This document shows, piece by piece, positions 9,121 through 17,518 of a DNA stretch of 64,000 nucleotides. Below the pieces are notes generated by a model. That model was given only the letters and a program-made list of their open reading frames with translations. It searched no databases and was not told the origin of the DNA. A program made the translations under genes and the position numbers. Origin of the DNA: Paludicola sp. MB14-C6 (GTDB taxonomy: Bacteria > Bacillota > Clostridia > Oscillospirales > Ruminococcaceae); contig NZ_CP133133.1 in NCBI RefSeq assembly GCF_030908625.1, positions 124,001 through 188,000 of the forward strand, written 5' to 3'. The stretch's first letter is position 1, and each line of letters starts with the position of its first letter.

Positions 9121-9900
9121 TCGATAAAGGATGGGACGTGTTGTGTTTCTTTTAAATTACTGTTTGAACCAATAGCTTATTACAAATTCGAGGGTGTAAT
9201 GATTGCAACCACTGCAACTGAGGCGGCCATGTATGATGAAAAGCTCAGTGGATTGTGGTGAAAGCGAATGGCTTCTTTATCTCACAAAAACCTACCTTTT
9301 ACAATGTTTTTGGAAGTATCTGATTTAGGATATCCTGCATGGAATGGCAGTACAATCAAAGCGGCATCCAATGCGGATATTAAATTTTCGCTTGGGCTTG
9401 GGATTGTGCATTTTACAGAAAAGCCGGAACCACCTGTTGTTTCAACAGATGACTATGAATACTGAGTAAACACAGAGATCATCACCTCAGTTATGATCAG
9501 CGTCGGGCAGTCTGATCCTGACAATCCGACTCGTGTCAGTTTTCATATTAACGGTAAAACCTATAATGTAGGCAATATATATTATTCCGAAGGTGACGGT
9601 CAGCTTGCGTGGGTAAAATAGACTACTCCCGATACAGAATAGAATATGAACATAGATGTAACTGTCAAAGGTCCAGGAGGAGCTGATAAAACCACCATTC
9701 ATTGCAAAATTATTGACCTTGATAAAAATCCACCGCCAAACCCTGTCGCTGATGATAGAAATGATGACTTTTCATTATAACCTATTCCACAAAGAGCAGA
9801 AAAAACAAGGGTAGAATGGACTGTTTGGGATCCATGGTGGCATGAATATTGGTTATGGCATAGTACAGGTGAAAATAGTGGGTACTGGTGCGACCACGGA
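9121..9900 (+). pseudogene. Decayed gene with five in-frame stops, probable integrated-element protein
   Basis: One reading frame keeps protein-like sequence for about 780 bases but is interrupted by stops at 9259 (TGA), 9463 (TGA), 9619 (TAG), 9640 (TAG) and 9778 (TAA). Between them one reads EGVMIATTATEAAMYDEKLS, SLSHKNLPFTMFLEVSDLGY, SVGQSDPDNPTRVSFHINGK, DKNPPPNPVADDRND and WTVWDPWWHEYW. From memory this resembles a long secreted or membrane protein carried by clostridial integrated elements, with Asp/Pro-rich and Trp-rich stretches, but I cannot name it. Several stops are one transition away from CGA, CAG or TGG. Homology seems to end near 9900. The start is not visible. Confidence 0.6.
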
Positions 9901-10004
9901 ATGATTTCTGAAATAGAGTCTAATTATAATCAGAGTAATAAAACATGGAATATTAAGAACCCTAGTTTAGTCTTTAGTAGCGTTCGTACAATATGCGTAG
10001 CTAA

Positions 10005-10451
10005 TCCGAATTTTTGTTTCCAACAGTTAGAGAATATTTGTCAGAGGATGAAGTTGCTCAAAAGAATCTTAATCCAACGATAAATAATTTTGTTAATAAA
10101 CGGTATAGCCATATCTTCACAATAATTCTGCCTGATGTTCAATCAGGGCAAATCACAGTATTTTTTGCGATAAGTGCAAAACACACAACAAAGTCACCTT
10201 TAGAATTTATTGAGTATATCGATAAATGTACAGATGAACGGGTTATAGAAATTCTAAATAATATTGTAATTGATGCTTATGAGGAACTATATCTATCAAA
10301 AGATTCTTTTTTAAATTTCTACACGCAGGAAGAACAAACTCAACTCAAACAATTTCTAACAAGGCACACATTTATGGAAGATTCAACAACTTTAATGAAG
10401 GAGATTTTATCAGAACCCCAAATTCACTTTATTAAAATCCATCAAAGCTAA
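10005..10451 (+). CDS. Hypothetical protein fragment, 5' end missing
   Basis: Open from 10005 (after TAA 10002-10004) to a stop at 10449-10451, about 148 codons, with no ATG start; the only early start codon is TTG at 10014 without a clear ribosome binding site. The translation (REYLSEDEVAQKN, FTIILPDVQSGQITVFFAIS, LEFIEYIDKC, YEELYLSKDSF) has the composition of a real globular protein, but I do not recognise it. Position directly after a decayed gene in a different frame suggests the C-terminal part of a gene whose 5' end was lost. A terminator follows 22 bases later. Confidence 0.4.
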   Translation, partial: SEFLFPTVREYLSEDEVAQKNLNPTINNFVNKRYSHIFTIILPDVQSGQITVFFAISAKHTTKSPLEFIEYIDKCTDERVIEILNNIVIDAYEELYLSKDSFLNFYTQEEQTQLKQFLTRHTFMEDSTTLMKEILSEPQIHFIKIHQS

Positions 10452-10472
10452 ATTTTCTACATAAATGAAAAA

Positions 10473-10520
10473 AGGCTAAGCCTTATGTCAACATAAACGA
10501 CATATAGACTTAGCCTTTTT
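10473..10520 (+). terminator. Terminator hairpin, copy 1 of an element-associated repeat
   Basis: AGGCTAAG (10473-10480) pairs with CTTAGCCT (10509-10516), followed by T5 and then ATGCCCAAAAA. The whole unit, including the ATGCCCAAAAA tail, is repeated in diverged form at 39288-39350, so it is a piece of a mobile-element module rather than a chance terminator. Confidence 0.7.
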
Positions 10521-10572
10521 ATGCCCAAAAACAATAAAGAAGACTTGAGAATACAAATTAATCATTAAGCTA

Positions 10573-10604
10573 AACGGCACTGAGGTAGAAATCTCAGTGC
10601 CGTT
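10573..10604. terminator. 12-bp hairpin (copy 1 of 2), end of the AraC gene
   Basis: Perfect 12-bp stem AACGGCACTGAG / CTCAGTGCCGTT with an 8-base loop, 20 bases after the stop of the minus-strand AraC gene. There is no T-run on either side. An almost identical hairpin is at 15231-15262; the pair brackets the AraC, GH31 and URO-D genes. Confidence 0.6.
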
Positions 10605-10624
10605 AAAACTATAGACAAACAGTA

Positions 10625-11422
10625 TCACTTTTGTTGTGTTAAACTTTTTCTTTGATTTAAAACAAATTGTACGGGCGTGTAACCTGTTTTATGATGAAAT
10701 TGGGCTACGAAATGGCTGATATCGTGAAAGCAAAGATTTTCTGCAATTTCTTGCAAACTAAGATTTGAAAACAACAAATATTGCTTAGCTCGTTCTAAAC
10801 GCATATCTAGATAGTATTGATATGGAGTAACACCTATAACTTTATGAAAAAGTCGTATTAACTGATTTTTGCTGTATCCAAACTGTAAACAAACCATTTC
10901 TAATGAAAAAAATTCCGATAAATTTTGTTGTAAATAAGTACATATTTTATTTACTAATTGAACCGTTTCATTCTGAGATGAAGTATTGCAAATAATCTGT
11001 TGTAGAATAGGTGCAAACCATATTTCCTGTTCAAAAAGAGTTCTGCTATCACATAGATGTTGGAACATTGTTACATTCATTGCAGTATCAATTGGATGTT
11101 GCTTTTTTAAAATTACTCCTTCGTTAATTTGTTGTTGCAGTTGATCTGTTTGAACACAATGAAAGTATGCAGTATACATAGAAACAGGGTTAATGGGGTC
11201 ATGCCGACAGATGTGATTTTTTCTTAAGTCAAAAAGAAAAACATCGCCCGGCTCTAGAAGAAAAGTTTCCATATCACACTGTATAGTTACTGAGTTTTGA
11301 GTAATATACCATAAATGAAAACCTGTCCAGTGATTGTTTTCAGAGTTCCAACTCCATTCTGAGTTACAATTATCATAACACGCAATAATTAAAGAAATGT
11401 CGTAGTTTTGTAAAAATATCAT
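10625..11422 (-). CDS. AraC family transcriptional regulator of the GH31 locus
   Basis: 265 residues: an N-terminal cupin-like sensor half (FLLEPGDVFLFDLRKNH) and a C-terminal double helix-turn-helix of the AraC/XylS type, with FGYSKNQLIRLFHKVIGVTP and FHDISHFVAQFHHKTGYTP. It is transcribed away from the GH31 glycosidase with 105 bases between starts, the usual arrangement of a sugar-responsive activator and its target. The ligand is likely the sugar released or imported for GH31, unknown here. The start ATG at 11420-11422 has only a weak ribosome binding site; no better start exists. The gene ends 20 bases from a strong hairpin. Confidence 0.88.
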   Translation of the reverse strand: MIFLQNYDISLIIACYDNCNSEWSWNSENNHWTGFHLWYITQNSVTIQCDMETFLLEPGDVFLFDLRKNHICRHDPINPVSMYTAYFHCVQTDQLQQQINEGVILKKQHPIDTAMNVTMFQHLCDSRTLFEQEIWFAPILQQIICNTSSQNETVQLVNKICTYLQQNLSEFFSLEMVCLQFGYSKNQLIRLFHKVIGVTPYQYYLDMRLERAKQYLLFSNLSLQEIAENLCFHDISHFVAQFHHKTGYTPVQFVLNQRKSLTQQK

Positions 11423-11536
11423 GGTGATATTTTAATATAAAATATTACTTTTTTCAATAGTAAAAAATAATGAATTATGTTAACTTGAATATAGAAAAGA
11501 TATACTCTTAAAATTTTAAACGAAAAGGTGATAGTG
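11423..11536. promoter_or_regulatory. Divergent control region of AraC gene and GH31
   Basis: About 105 very AT-rich bases between the divergent starts. A TATACT at 11501-11506 could be the minus-10 box for the GH31 gene, but no well-spaced minus-35 box is present, as expected for an AraC-activated promoter. No clear operator repeat was identified. Confidence 0.35.
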
Positions 11537-13678
11537 ATGATATCAATTGAGAAAATAAGTAATCAAATTTTTAAAGTAACTGTGCCCCCTAAAGAAGAGA
11601 AAAAGCCTTATACAAAGGGTCTAGTATTGCCACAACCGGAATTTTTGGATAGCAAACTAGCGGAAGCTTTTTGTGAAAATGGTCGCATTTATTTCAAAAG
11701 AAACAATAAAGAAATTCTATTAGCAGAGTATGTGGATAGTAGATTAACTTTTCAAATAGGAGCTAGTGATGCTATATATGGTTTTGGTATGCATCAAAAT
11801 AAAAGGTTAAATCATAGAAATGAAACATTATGGATGGGTCAAAAAAACGGAAGAAATATTGTAGTTCCATTTTGCGTTTCTACAGGTGGATATGCGATAC
11901 TGTTTGATTATTACGGTTTTATGAAAATAGGTATTGATCAGGATTGTACTTTAGAAACAGAAACTGATCAGGATGTTGTTTCACAAACACCAAACAGAAT
12001 TAATGTAAGAGCCGATTTTGATGCAGGTTTTGTCTTTTATGTAATTTTAGAAGAAACTATACAAAAACAAATCTATGAATACCGTAATTTAACTGGTTCT
12101 GCCGTAATGTTACCTAAATGGGCACTTGGCTTTTTTCAAAGTAGAGAACATTATAAAACTCAAGAAGAAATATTAAGTATTGCAAACGAATTCAGAAAAA
12201 GACATATACCGATTGATTGTATTGTACAAGATTGGAATTATTGGGGTAAATACGGTTGGAACGCATTAAAATGGGATGAAGATAATTATCCAGACCCAGA
12301 AAAAATGATCTCCGAAATTCATAACTTACATCAAAAAATATTGCTATCTGTTTGGCCTGGCTTTGGACCCGAAACAGAAATTACTGCTAAGTTAGAGAAG
12401 ATGAGTGCAATCCTTGAACGTCCAGAACGCTTTGGAGAAAATTGGGGAAGAAATCATGATCCGTATAGAGAAGATGCTGTAGATTTTATATGGGCTCATA
12501 TGAAAAAGTCATTTTTTGATATTGGTATTGATGCGTGGTGGCTTGATTCCACTGAACCGAGTTTTGAAGAAGATACATCGTTAACTCTATTGAAATGTAA
12601 TGATTGTGCAATTGGTGAAAATAAATATCATCTAAATACGTATGCATTACAAGAGTCACGCAATATTTATAAGCGACAAAGAGCAGCTACTGATGATAAA
12701 CGTGTATTTATATTAACTAGAAGCGGTTTTGCAGGTTTACAAACAGTAGGTGGAATGGTATGGACAGGTGATATAGAGGCAACTTGGGAAGTGTTTCGTA
12801 AACAAATTATTTCATTGCTCGGATTTTCGGCTTCAGGTATGCCTTACAGTACAACAGATATTGGTGGCTTCTTTGTAAATTATCCAGAGGGAAACAAAAA
12901 CGAAGAGTATCGTGAACTATATATTCGTTGGTATTGGTTTGGCGCATTTTCGCCTTTATTTCGATCTCATGGTACATCTACAGCTAGAGAAATGTGGTTC
13001 TTTGGAGACGAGGGAACTACTTATTATGACTCTCAGTTAAAAGCGAATAAACTTCGTTATCGATTACTGCCAACATTATATAGTTGGGTTTATCGTATTT
13101 GGAAAGACAATGAGACATTTATGAGACCATTAATTATGGACTTTGATGATGATTCGAACTGTATGAATATTCAAGACAGCTATATATTATGTGATAATTT
13201 GCTAGTTAGTCCAATAACGCAGCTAGGAGCAGATAAAAAAGAAGTGTATCTTCCAAAAGGTGCAGAATGGACAGATTTTTTCACAGGAGTACGTTATAAG
13301 GGCGGGCAGATTGTATCTATTGATGCACCAATTTCACGTATTCCAATTTTGGTGAAAAGCGGTAGCATTTTATTATTAGGTGAAGAGATGGAGTATGTAA
13401 ATCAAAAGAGGGATAACCGTATAGAACTACACATTTACTCTGGTGATAATGCTGAAACATTACTATATCGTGATTCAGGTGATGGATATGGCTATGAACA
13501 AGGAGATATATATACTTGTAAAATTCATTGGAATGATACAGAAAGAAAACTTATCTTTGATGAAGCGGAAGGAAGTAAAGAATATTCATATCCTACTCGA
13601 TTTACAATCTATTGCGACGAGAAGTTTGTATCTGAAATTGAATATACTTCAAAAGCAATTGATGTTTCAATTCACTAA
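11537..13678 (+). CDS. Glycoside hydrolase family 31, alpha-glucosidase/alpha-xylosidase type
   Basis: 713 residues from ATG 11537; an in-frame GTG at 11528 falls inside the AAAGGTGA ribosome binding site, so the ATG is preferred. Retaining GH31 enzyme: N-terminal sandwich, then a (beta/alpha)8 barrel. The nucleophile Asp lies in DAWWLDSTEP (residue 340 counting from 11528) and the acid/base Asp in GMVWTGDIEATW (415). SWPGFGPETE and RSHGTSTAREMWFFG are further active-site loops. No signal peptide, so it acts on imported oligosaccharides. Specificity (glucose, xylose, sulfoquinovose or other) cannot be set from sequence; the usual sulfoquinovosidase motif was not seen. Its stop overlaps the first ATG of the next frame, so it is co-transcribed with the URO-D gene. 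Confidence 0.9.
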   Translation: MISIEKISNQIFKVTVPPKEEKKPYTKGLVLPQPEFLDSKLAEAFCENGRIYFKRNNKEILLAEYVDSRLTFQIGASDAIYGFGMHQNKRLNHRNETLWMGQKNGRNIVVPFCVSTGGYAILFDYYGFMKIGIDQDCTLETETDQDVVSQTPNRINVRADFDAGFVFYVILEETIQKQIYEYRNLTGSAVMLPKWALGFFQSREHYKTQEEILSIANEFRKRHIPIDCIVQDWNYWGKYGWNALKWDEDNYPDPEKMISEIHNLHQKILLSVWPGFGPETEITAKLEKMSAILERPERFGENWGRNHDPYREDAVDFIWAHMKKSFFDIGIDAWWLDSTEPSFEEDTSLTLLKCNDCAIGENKYHLNTYALQESRNIYKRQRAATDDKRVFILTRSGFAGLQTVGGMVWTGDIEATWEVFRKQIISLLGFSASGMPYSTTDIGGFFVNYPEGNKNEEYRELYIRWYWFGAFSPLFRSHGTSTAREMWFFGDEGTTYYDSQLKANKLRYRLLPTLYSWVYRIWKDNETFMRPLIMDFDDDSNCMNIQDSYILCDNLLVSPITQLGADKKEVYLPKGAEWTDFFTGVRYKGGQIVSIDAPISRIPILVKSGSILLLGEEMEYVNQKRDNRIELHIYSGDNAETLLYRDSGDGYGYEQGDIYTCKIHWNDTERKLIFDEAEGSKEYSYPTRFTIYCDEKFVSEIEYTSKAIDVSIH

Positions 13679-13695
13679 TGAAAGGACTTAATATA

Positions 13696-14778
13696 ATGGA
13701 AATGACCCCAAAACAAAGACTTCTTTCTAGTATTAAAGGGGAACAGGTAGACAGGCCAGCATTTTCACCTTTTTTGGCTTATTACTTTCAAAGTTTACCC
13801 CTTGAAATTCAACAAGCAGGTGAACTTGCATATTTGCAACAGATGGGTGCAGACCCACTCCTGAGAGGAGCAGTTTGTGCTTACAAATATCGTCATAAGG
13901 TATGTTCGGTTAATGAAGTAATATTAGATGATAAAAAAATTGTTACTTGGATTACGCCCAAAGGAACTTTATATGCTGAATATATTTTTGCAAAGAAAAG
14001 TAATACTTGGTATTTAACACGTCATCCAGTACAACGTGTAGAAGATATTGCATGTCTAAAAGCATATTATGAAGATATTATAGTTGTAGAAAATATTGAA
14101 GAATCCAATGCACAAGTAGAACAATTGGGGGGGAATGGACTTCAACTCGCAATACTTGGAATAGAACAAAAATCATCGTTTCAAAGTTTATTAGAATTTT
14201 GGATAGGAACAATTAATTTAATTTACTTTTGTGAGGACGAACCTGAATTAATTGCAGATTTGTTGAGTGTCATGCAAGAAAAATCAAGAAAAACAGTAGA
14301 AATCACTGCAAACAGTAAAGTATCTGCTTGTATTTCATGGGAAGATAGCTCAACTGGTAATATTAGTCCTAGTATGTATCAAGAATTTATAGCGCCAGAA
14401 TTAAGTAATTGGTGCGATATTTTGCATAATGAGAATAAATTATATGTGCAGCATGCTTGCGGTTTGATAAAAGATCTACTTATTCCAATGGGAAAACAGG
14501 GTGTTGATGCAATAGAATCCATTACACCACCAAACACAGGGAATGTGACAATAGCGGAAGCAAATCGAATTCTACCAACTAATATAAGCTTAATAGGGGG
14601 AATAGATCCTGTATTTTTATTAAATTCAAGTAAGAGCCAATTAGAGAAAGAAGCTGTAGACTTAATAAAGACATGTAGTAATCGAGGATTTGTGCTTGCT
14701 AATAGCGATAGTTGTCCTCCTGGAGTAGATTATGATAAGTTTCTTGCACTATCTCAACTAGTTCGAACTAAGTTGTAA
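13696..14778 (+). CDS. URO-D family methyltransferase-like protein with complete zinc-ligand set
   Basis: 360 residues from ATG 13696 (AAAGGA at 13681-13686); an ATG at 13678 overlaps the GH31 stop but has no ribosome binding site. Unlike the two URO-D proteins at 1360 and 3183 it keeps His-Ala-Cys at residues 253-255 (VQHACGLIKDLLIP) and a third Cys at 340 (NSDSCPPG). His-x-Cys plus a distal Cys is the zinc site of MtaA/MtbA-like methylcobamide methyltransferases, which activates a thiol. This copy is therefore the best candidate for a true corrinoid-dependent methyl transferase, although no corrinoid protein gene is nearby. Co-transcribed with GH31, so it may process methylated sugars or aglycones. 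Reaction is inference; family is firm. Confidence 0.8.
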   Translation: MEMTPKQRLLSSIKGEQVDRPAFSPFLAYYFQSLPLEIQQAGELAYLQQMGADPLLRGAVCAYKYRHKVCSVNEVILDDKKIVTWITPKGTLYAEYIFAKKSNTWYLTRHPVQRVEDIACLKAYYEDIIVVENIEESNAQVEQLGGNGLQLAILGIEQKSSFQSLLEFWIGTINLIYFCEDEPELIADLLSVMQEKSRKTVEITANSKVSACISWEDSSTGNISPSMYQEFIAPELSNWCDILHNENKLYVQHACGLIKDLLIPMGKQGVDAIESITPPNTGNVTIAEANRILPTNISLIGGIDPVFLLNSSKSQLEKEAVDLIKTCSNRGFVLANSDSCPPGVDYDKFLALSQLVRTKL

Positions 14779-15015
14779 TTTTTATGTTAAAAAGTAAAAC
14801 TGTTTAAATTCAGTTCACTTTCCTTAACCATATTGGTTTGGAGTTTAATAATAGTAAGTTTAATAAGCTAAGTTATATTATTTGAACCTGAATTTTTATT
14901 ATTAATGCTCGGTATTACAGTCTCTGTTCTCATTTCCATTGCTTTGAAAAACTTAGTCCATGCAACTCATTGGTGATTTTTTAAATTGCAATAAGAATTC
15001 AACAAGTCTAATAAG
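14779..15015. other. Intergenic, possible membrane-protein remnant
   Basis: 237 bases without an intact gene. Around 14895-14970 one frame reads LLLMLGITVSVLISIALKN, a transmembrane-like stretch, and then stops, so it may be a decayed membrane protein. Nothing else supported. Confidence 0.3.
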
Positions 15016-15222
15016 TTGTTAAAAAACAAAAGCATATCATATGAAATACCTTATATTGATGAAACTATGGTACAAGAAATTGCATTAAAATCTTTACAAC
15101 ATGAAAAAATTGATATTGAATATGTTACTGATTTTGTAATGGATAGGTACGAAAGAATTGAAAGTCTGGTTCAAAGTTTAGTAATGAATCCAAAAGAAAA
15201 CTTTGGAATACAATTTATATAA
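15016..15222 (+). CDS. Small hypothetical protein, possibly a C-terminal fragment
   Basis: 68 codons from a TTG; the only internal ATG is at 15067. Translation includes EIPYIDETMVQEIALKSLQ and YVTDFVMDRYERIESLV, acidic and helical. No ribosome binding site is evident before the TTG. I do not recognise a family. It precedes a recombinase-like gene and a terminator, so it may be a residue of a mobile-element module. Confidence 0.3.
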   Translation: MLKNKSISYEIPYIDETMVQEIALKSLQHEKIDIEYVTDFVMDRYERIESLVQSLVMNPKENFGIQFI

Positions 15223-15230
15223 TAAGCAAT

Positions 15231-15262
15231 AACGGCGCTGAGATAAAAATCTCAGTGCCGTT
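15231..15262 (+). terminator. 12-bp hairpin terminator (copy 2 of 2)
   Basis: AACGGCGCTGAG pairs with CTCAGTGCCGTT (one G-U), 8-base loop, followed by TTTT. Nearly identical to 10573-10604, with the same loop length; together they flank the AraC, GH31 and URO-D locus. Confidence 0.75.
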
Positions 15263-15283
15263 TTCGTATGAAAGGATATTATT

Positions 15284-15688
15284 ATGAATAATAAAAAATT
15301 AACTATGATTCCTTCGCTTCATCAATTCAAGCAAAACATTAGTATTAACGGTGAAAAAATTAAAGTTGCAATATTACTTACCAATAATTGTACATCTGAT
15401 TATTTGTATTCAATAAAATTAAAACTATCTTATTTCAATTATTTTGAAAATATCTGTTGGTTAACTTATAATTTAGATAATATAGAGAGTGAGAATGACA
15501 TGAAAAACGTTTATGCTGTCTGTAAAAAAGAGAAAATTGGAATGCTGATTTGTTACAGTCTAAATAATTTCTTGCAAAATAAAGATGACCAATCATATGT
15601 AAGAAACTTTTTTGCGGATTGTGATATTCCTGTCTACTTTATTGATGAATGTATACTTTTAAAGGAGAATAAGTTTATTCTTATATAA
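15284..15688 (+). CDS. Hypothetical 134-residue protein, possibly a degenerate serine-recombinase N-terminal domain
   Basis: ATG 15284 has AAAGGA nine bases upstream. No firm family. Its layout follows the N-terminal domain of large serine recombinases such as the one at 37081: an opening KKLTMIPSLHQF, then KVAILLTNNCTSDYLYSIKL where recombinases have the CRVST-x-x-x-x-Q stretch, then a KKEKIGMLICYSLNNFLQN strand-helix where they have the I-T-K-S-x-S-R-F block, then DIPVYFIDE. The catalytic Ser-Thr and the Arg residues are not conserved. If the relationship holds it is a catalytically dead, stand-alone resolvase-like domain that might regulate recombination or bind DNA. Low confidence; it could be an unrelated alpha/beta protein. 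Confidence 0.45.
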   Translation: MNNKKLTMIPSLHQFKQNISINGEKIKVAILLTNNCTSDYLYSIKLKLSYFNYFENICWLTYNLDNIESENDMKNVYAVCKKEKIGMLICYSLNNFLQNKDDQSYVRNFFADCDIPVYFIDECILLKENKFILI

Positions 15689-15891
15689 TAAAAATTTATT
15701 ATGAAAGCTTTTTTAAAACAAATAATACCACAAATCTTTATTATAATGGAAATATTATTATTGAAGTTGTATAATGGGAATAAGTTAAATAAGTTATCAC
15801 CATATAACTATAAGCAAAGAATAACCTGACCTAAAAAAATCGGGTTTAAAGAGCTACTTTATTATAATATTGTAATTGGGAGGTGAAACAG

Positions 15892-16767
15892 ATGGATATG
15901 TTAAAACGACTTAACCTTGCAATTGCTTATATCGAAGAAAATCTGTGTGATAAAATTGATTTTGATGAAGTTGTTAAGATAGCTTGTGTGTCAAAAGATA
16001 GCTTTATGCGATTTTTTAGCTACATGACAGGTATGACGCTACATGAATATATACGTAGAAGGAAATTGACACTTGCCGCCTATGAGCTTCAAAACGGCAA
16101 AGAAAAAATAATTGATATTGCTATAAAATATGGTTGGGATAGTGCTGATGCCTTCACGAAAGCATTCGTTAAGCAGCATAACATTACACCGACAATGGCA
16201 CGGAAACGGGATGAAGCATTAAAAATATATCCGCCTGCTTCCTTCTATATTATGATAAAAGGAGCAAAAGAGATGGATTTCAGAATAATTGAACTTGAAG
16301 AAACAGAGGTCTACGGCGTATCAAAGCAATTTATCGGACAAGGATACAAAACGAGAGAAGAGTTGCGGCATGAAATGTGGGCAGATGATTGTGATAATGT
16401 TCCGGGACGAATTTGTACTGGTCATTGGAATGAACACAATAATCATTCTTTCGATGGCGTATGGTATGGTATATGGCAGGACGGCAAATACATGATTGCT
16501 AGAGAAAAAGCTGATACAAATAACAATGCACTTGAAAAGATTATTATTTCTTCAGGAACTTATGCGGCTTTTAAAACCGATTGTGGGGGCCTCGCATGGG
16601 AGGAGTTCCCTAAACTTAGAGAGTTAATATTTGAATCATGGTTGCCAAACTCTGAATATAGACAAAAAGAAGATATTGCAATTGAGGTTCTTCACCTTTG
16701 GACGGATCGTGACATACGCAATAAGAATAGATATTATGAAGTTTGGATTCCTGTCGTTAAGAAGTAA
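15892..16767 (+). CDS. AraC family regulator with GyrI-like ligand-binding domain
   Basis: 291 residues from ATG 15892, with GGGAGGTGA at 15879-15886; a GTG at 15883 lies inside that site. Order is reversed relative to the AraC gene at 10625: the double helix-turn-helix comes first (residues 5-110, with VSKDSFMRFFSYMTGMT and WDSADAFTKAFVKQHNITP), followed by a GyrI-like/effector domain (about 125-291, with MDFRIIELEETEVYGVS and YYEVWIPV). Such proteins (Rob/BmrR-like sensors) usually respond to small hydrophobic compounds and control efflux or stress genes. No efflux gene is adjacent, so the target is unknown. Confidence 0.85.
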   Translation: MDMLKRLNLAIAYIEENLCDKIDFDEVVKIACVSKDSFMRFFSYMTGMTLHEYIRRRKLTLAAYELQNGKEKIIDIAIKYGWDSADAFTKAFVKQHNITPTMARKRDEALKIYPPASFYIMIKGAKEMDFRIIELEETEVYGVSKQFIGQGYKTREELRHEMWADDCDNVPGRICTGHWNEHNNHSFDGVWYGIWQDGKYMIAREKADTNNNALEKIIISSGTYAAFKTDCGGLAWEEFPKLRELIFESWLPNSEYRQKEDIAIEVLHLWTDRDIRNKNRYYEVWIPVVKK

Positions 16768-16985
16768 AGGTTTGGGACAACAGTTTGAGAAAACTTCCTT
16801 GTAGTAAACTAAACTAATTGTGGAGGTAGTTTATGACTGAAAGTGAAAATTAAATAAATTTTTGCGTATTCAGGACTATTTCCACAATTTATATATCTTA
16901 TGTATTAATCTTGATGAATTATGCAAAGCATATTTCTAATTCAAAACGCAATCTTTTATAAATATAAAGAAATAAGGAGCTATTT
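16768..16985. other. Intergenic with a decayed small ORF
   Basis: A very good ribosome binding site (GGAGG near 16821) stands before ATG 16833, but the frame stops after six codons (MTESEN); the same frame stays open for about 35 codons beyond the stop. Probably a small gene killed by a stop codon. Nothing else supported. Confidence 0.3.
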
Positions 16986-17480
16986 ATGACATTGGAAACA
17001 GAAAGACTAGAGATAGTACCTCTTTCGTTAGAAAAATTAAAGTTATTAAGAGATAATCTAAAATTTCTTGAAAAGAAACTTAATTGTGTGTATAAGGGTG
17101 AAGCTATAAAAGGTTTTATTTTTGAATATTTGGAACAACAAATAAAGACTATTTCGGAAAATGCAGATAGTTGGTTATATATTGCCTTTTGGCTTTTAAT
17201 AAGAAAGTCTGATAGAATTGTGGTGGGTTCTGCTGCATTTAAAGGATTACCAAACCAAAACGGAGAAATAGAGATAGGGTATGGACTTGGTAATGAGTTT
17301 GAGCACAATGGATATATGACAGAGTGCGTTTGTGAAATGTGTAAATGGGGTTTTGCACAAAATAACGTAAAGTATATTATCGCAGAAACTGATATTGATG
17401 GTTATGCATCACAACGCATATTACAGCGCAATGGTTTTGTTAGATATAAATTTGATAATTCCAGTTGGTGGAGACTATAA
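16986..17480 (+). CDS. GNAT family N-acetyltransferase, RimJ/RimL type
   Basis: 164 residues, ATG behind AAGGAG at 16974-16979. The opening TLETERLEIVPLSLEKLKLL is characteristic of RimJ/RimL-like GNAT enzymes, and the IVVGSAAFKG and GEIEIGYGLGNEFEHNGYMTE segments form the acetyl-CoA-binding region, followed by ASQRILQRNGF near the end. Transfers acetyl from acetyl-CoA to an amine; substrate not deducible. Stand-alone gene in a row of unrelated + strand genes. Confidence 0.88.
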   Translation: MTLETERLEIVPLSLEKLKLLRDNLKFLEKKLNCVYKGEAIKGFIFEYLEQQIKTISENADSWLYIAFWLLIRKSDRIVVGSAAFKGLPNQNGEIEIGYGLGNEFEHNGYMTECVCEMCKWGFAQNNVKYIIAETDIDGYASQRILQRNGFVRYKFDNSSWWRL

Positions 17481-17518
17481 TTTAAAATAGAATAATAAGA
17501 TAAACAGAGGTGAAGTAC

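Noticed and set aside
9487..9702. 71-codon minus-strand frame
   Set aside because: Antisense to the pseudogene frame that reads convincingly on the + strand.
1360..14778. URO-D genes as hemE for haem synthesis
   Set aside because: N-terminal substrate-binding residues of HemE are absent, there are three divergent copies, and no other haem gene is nearby.
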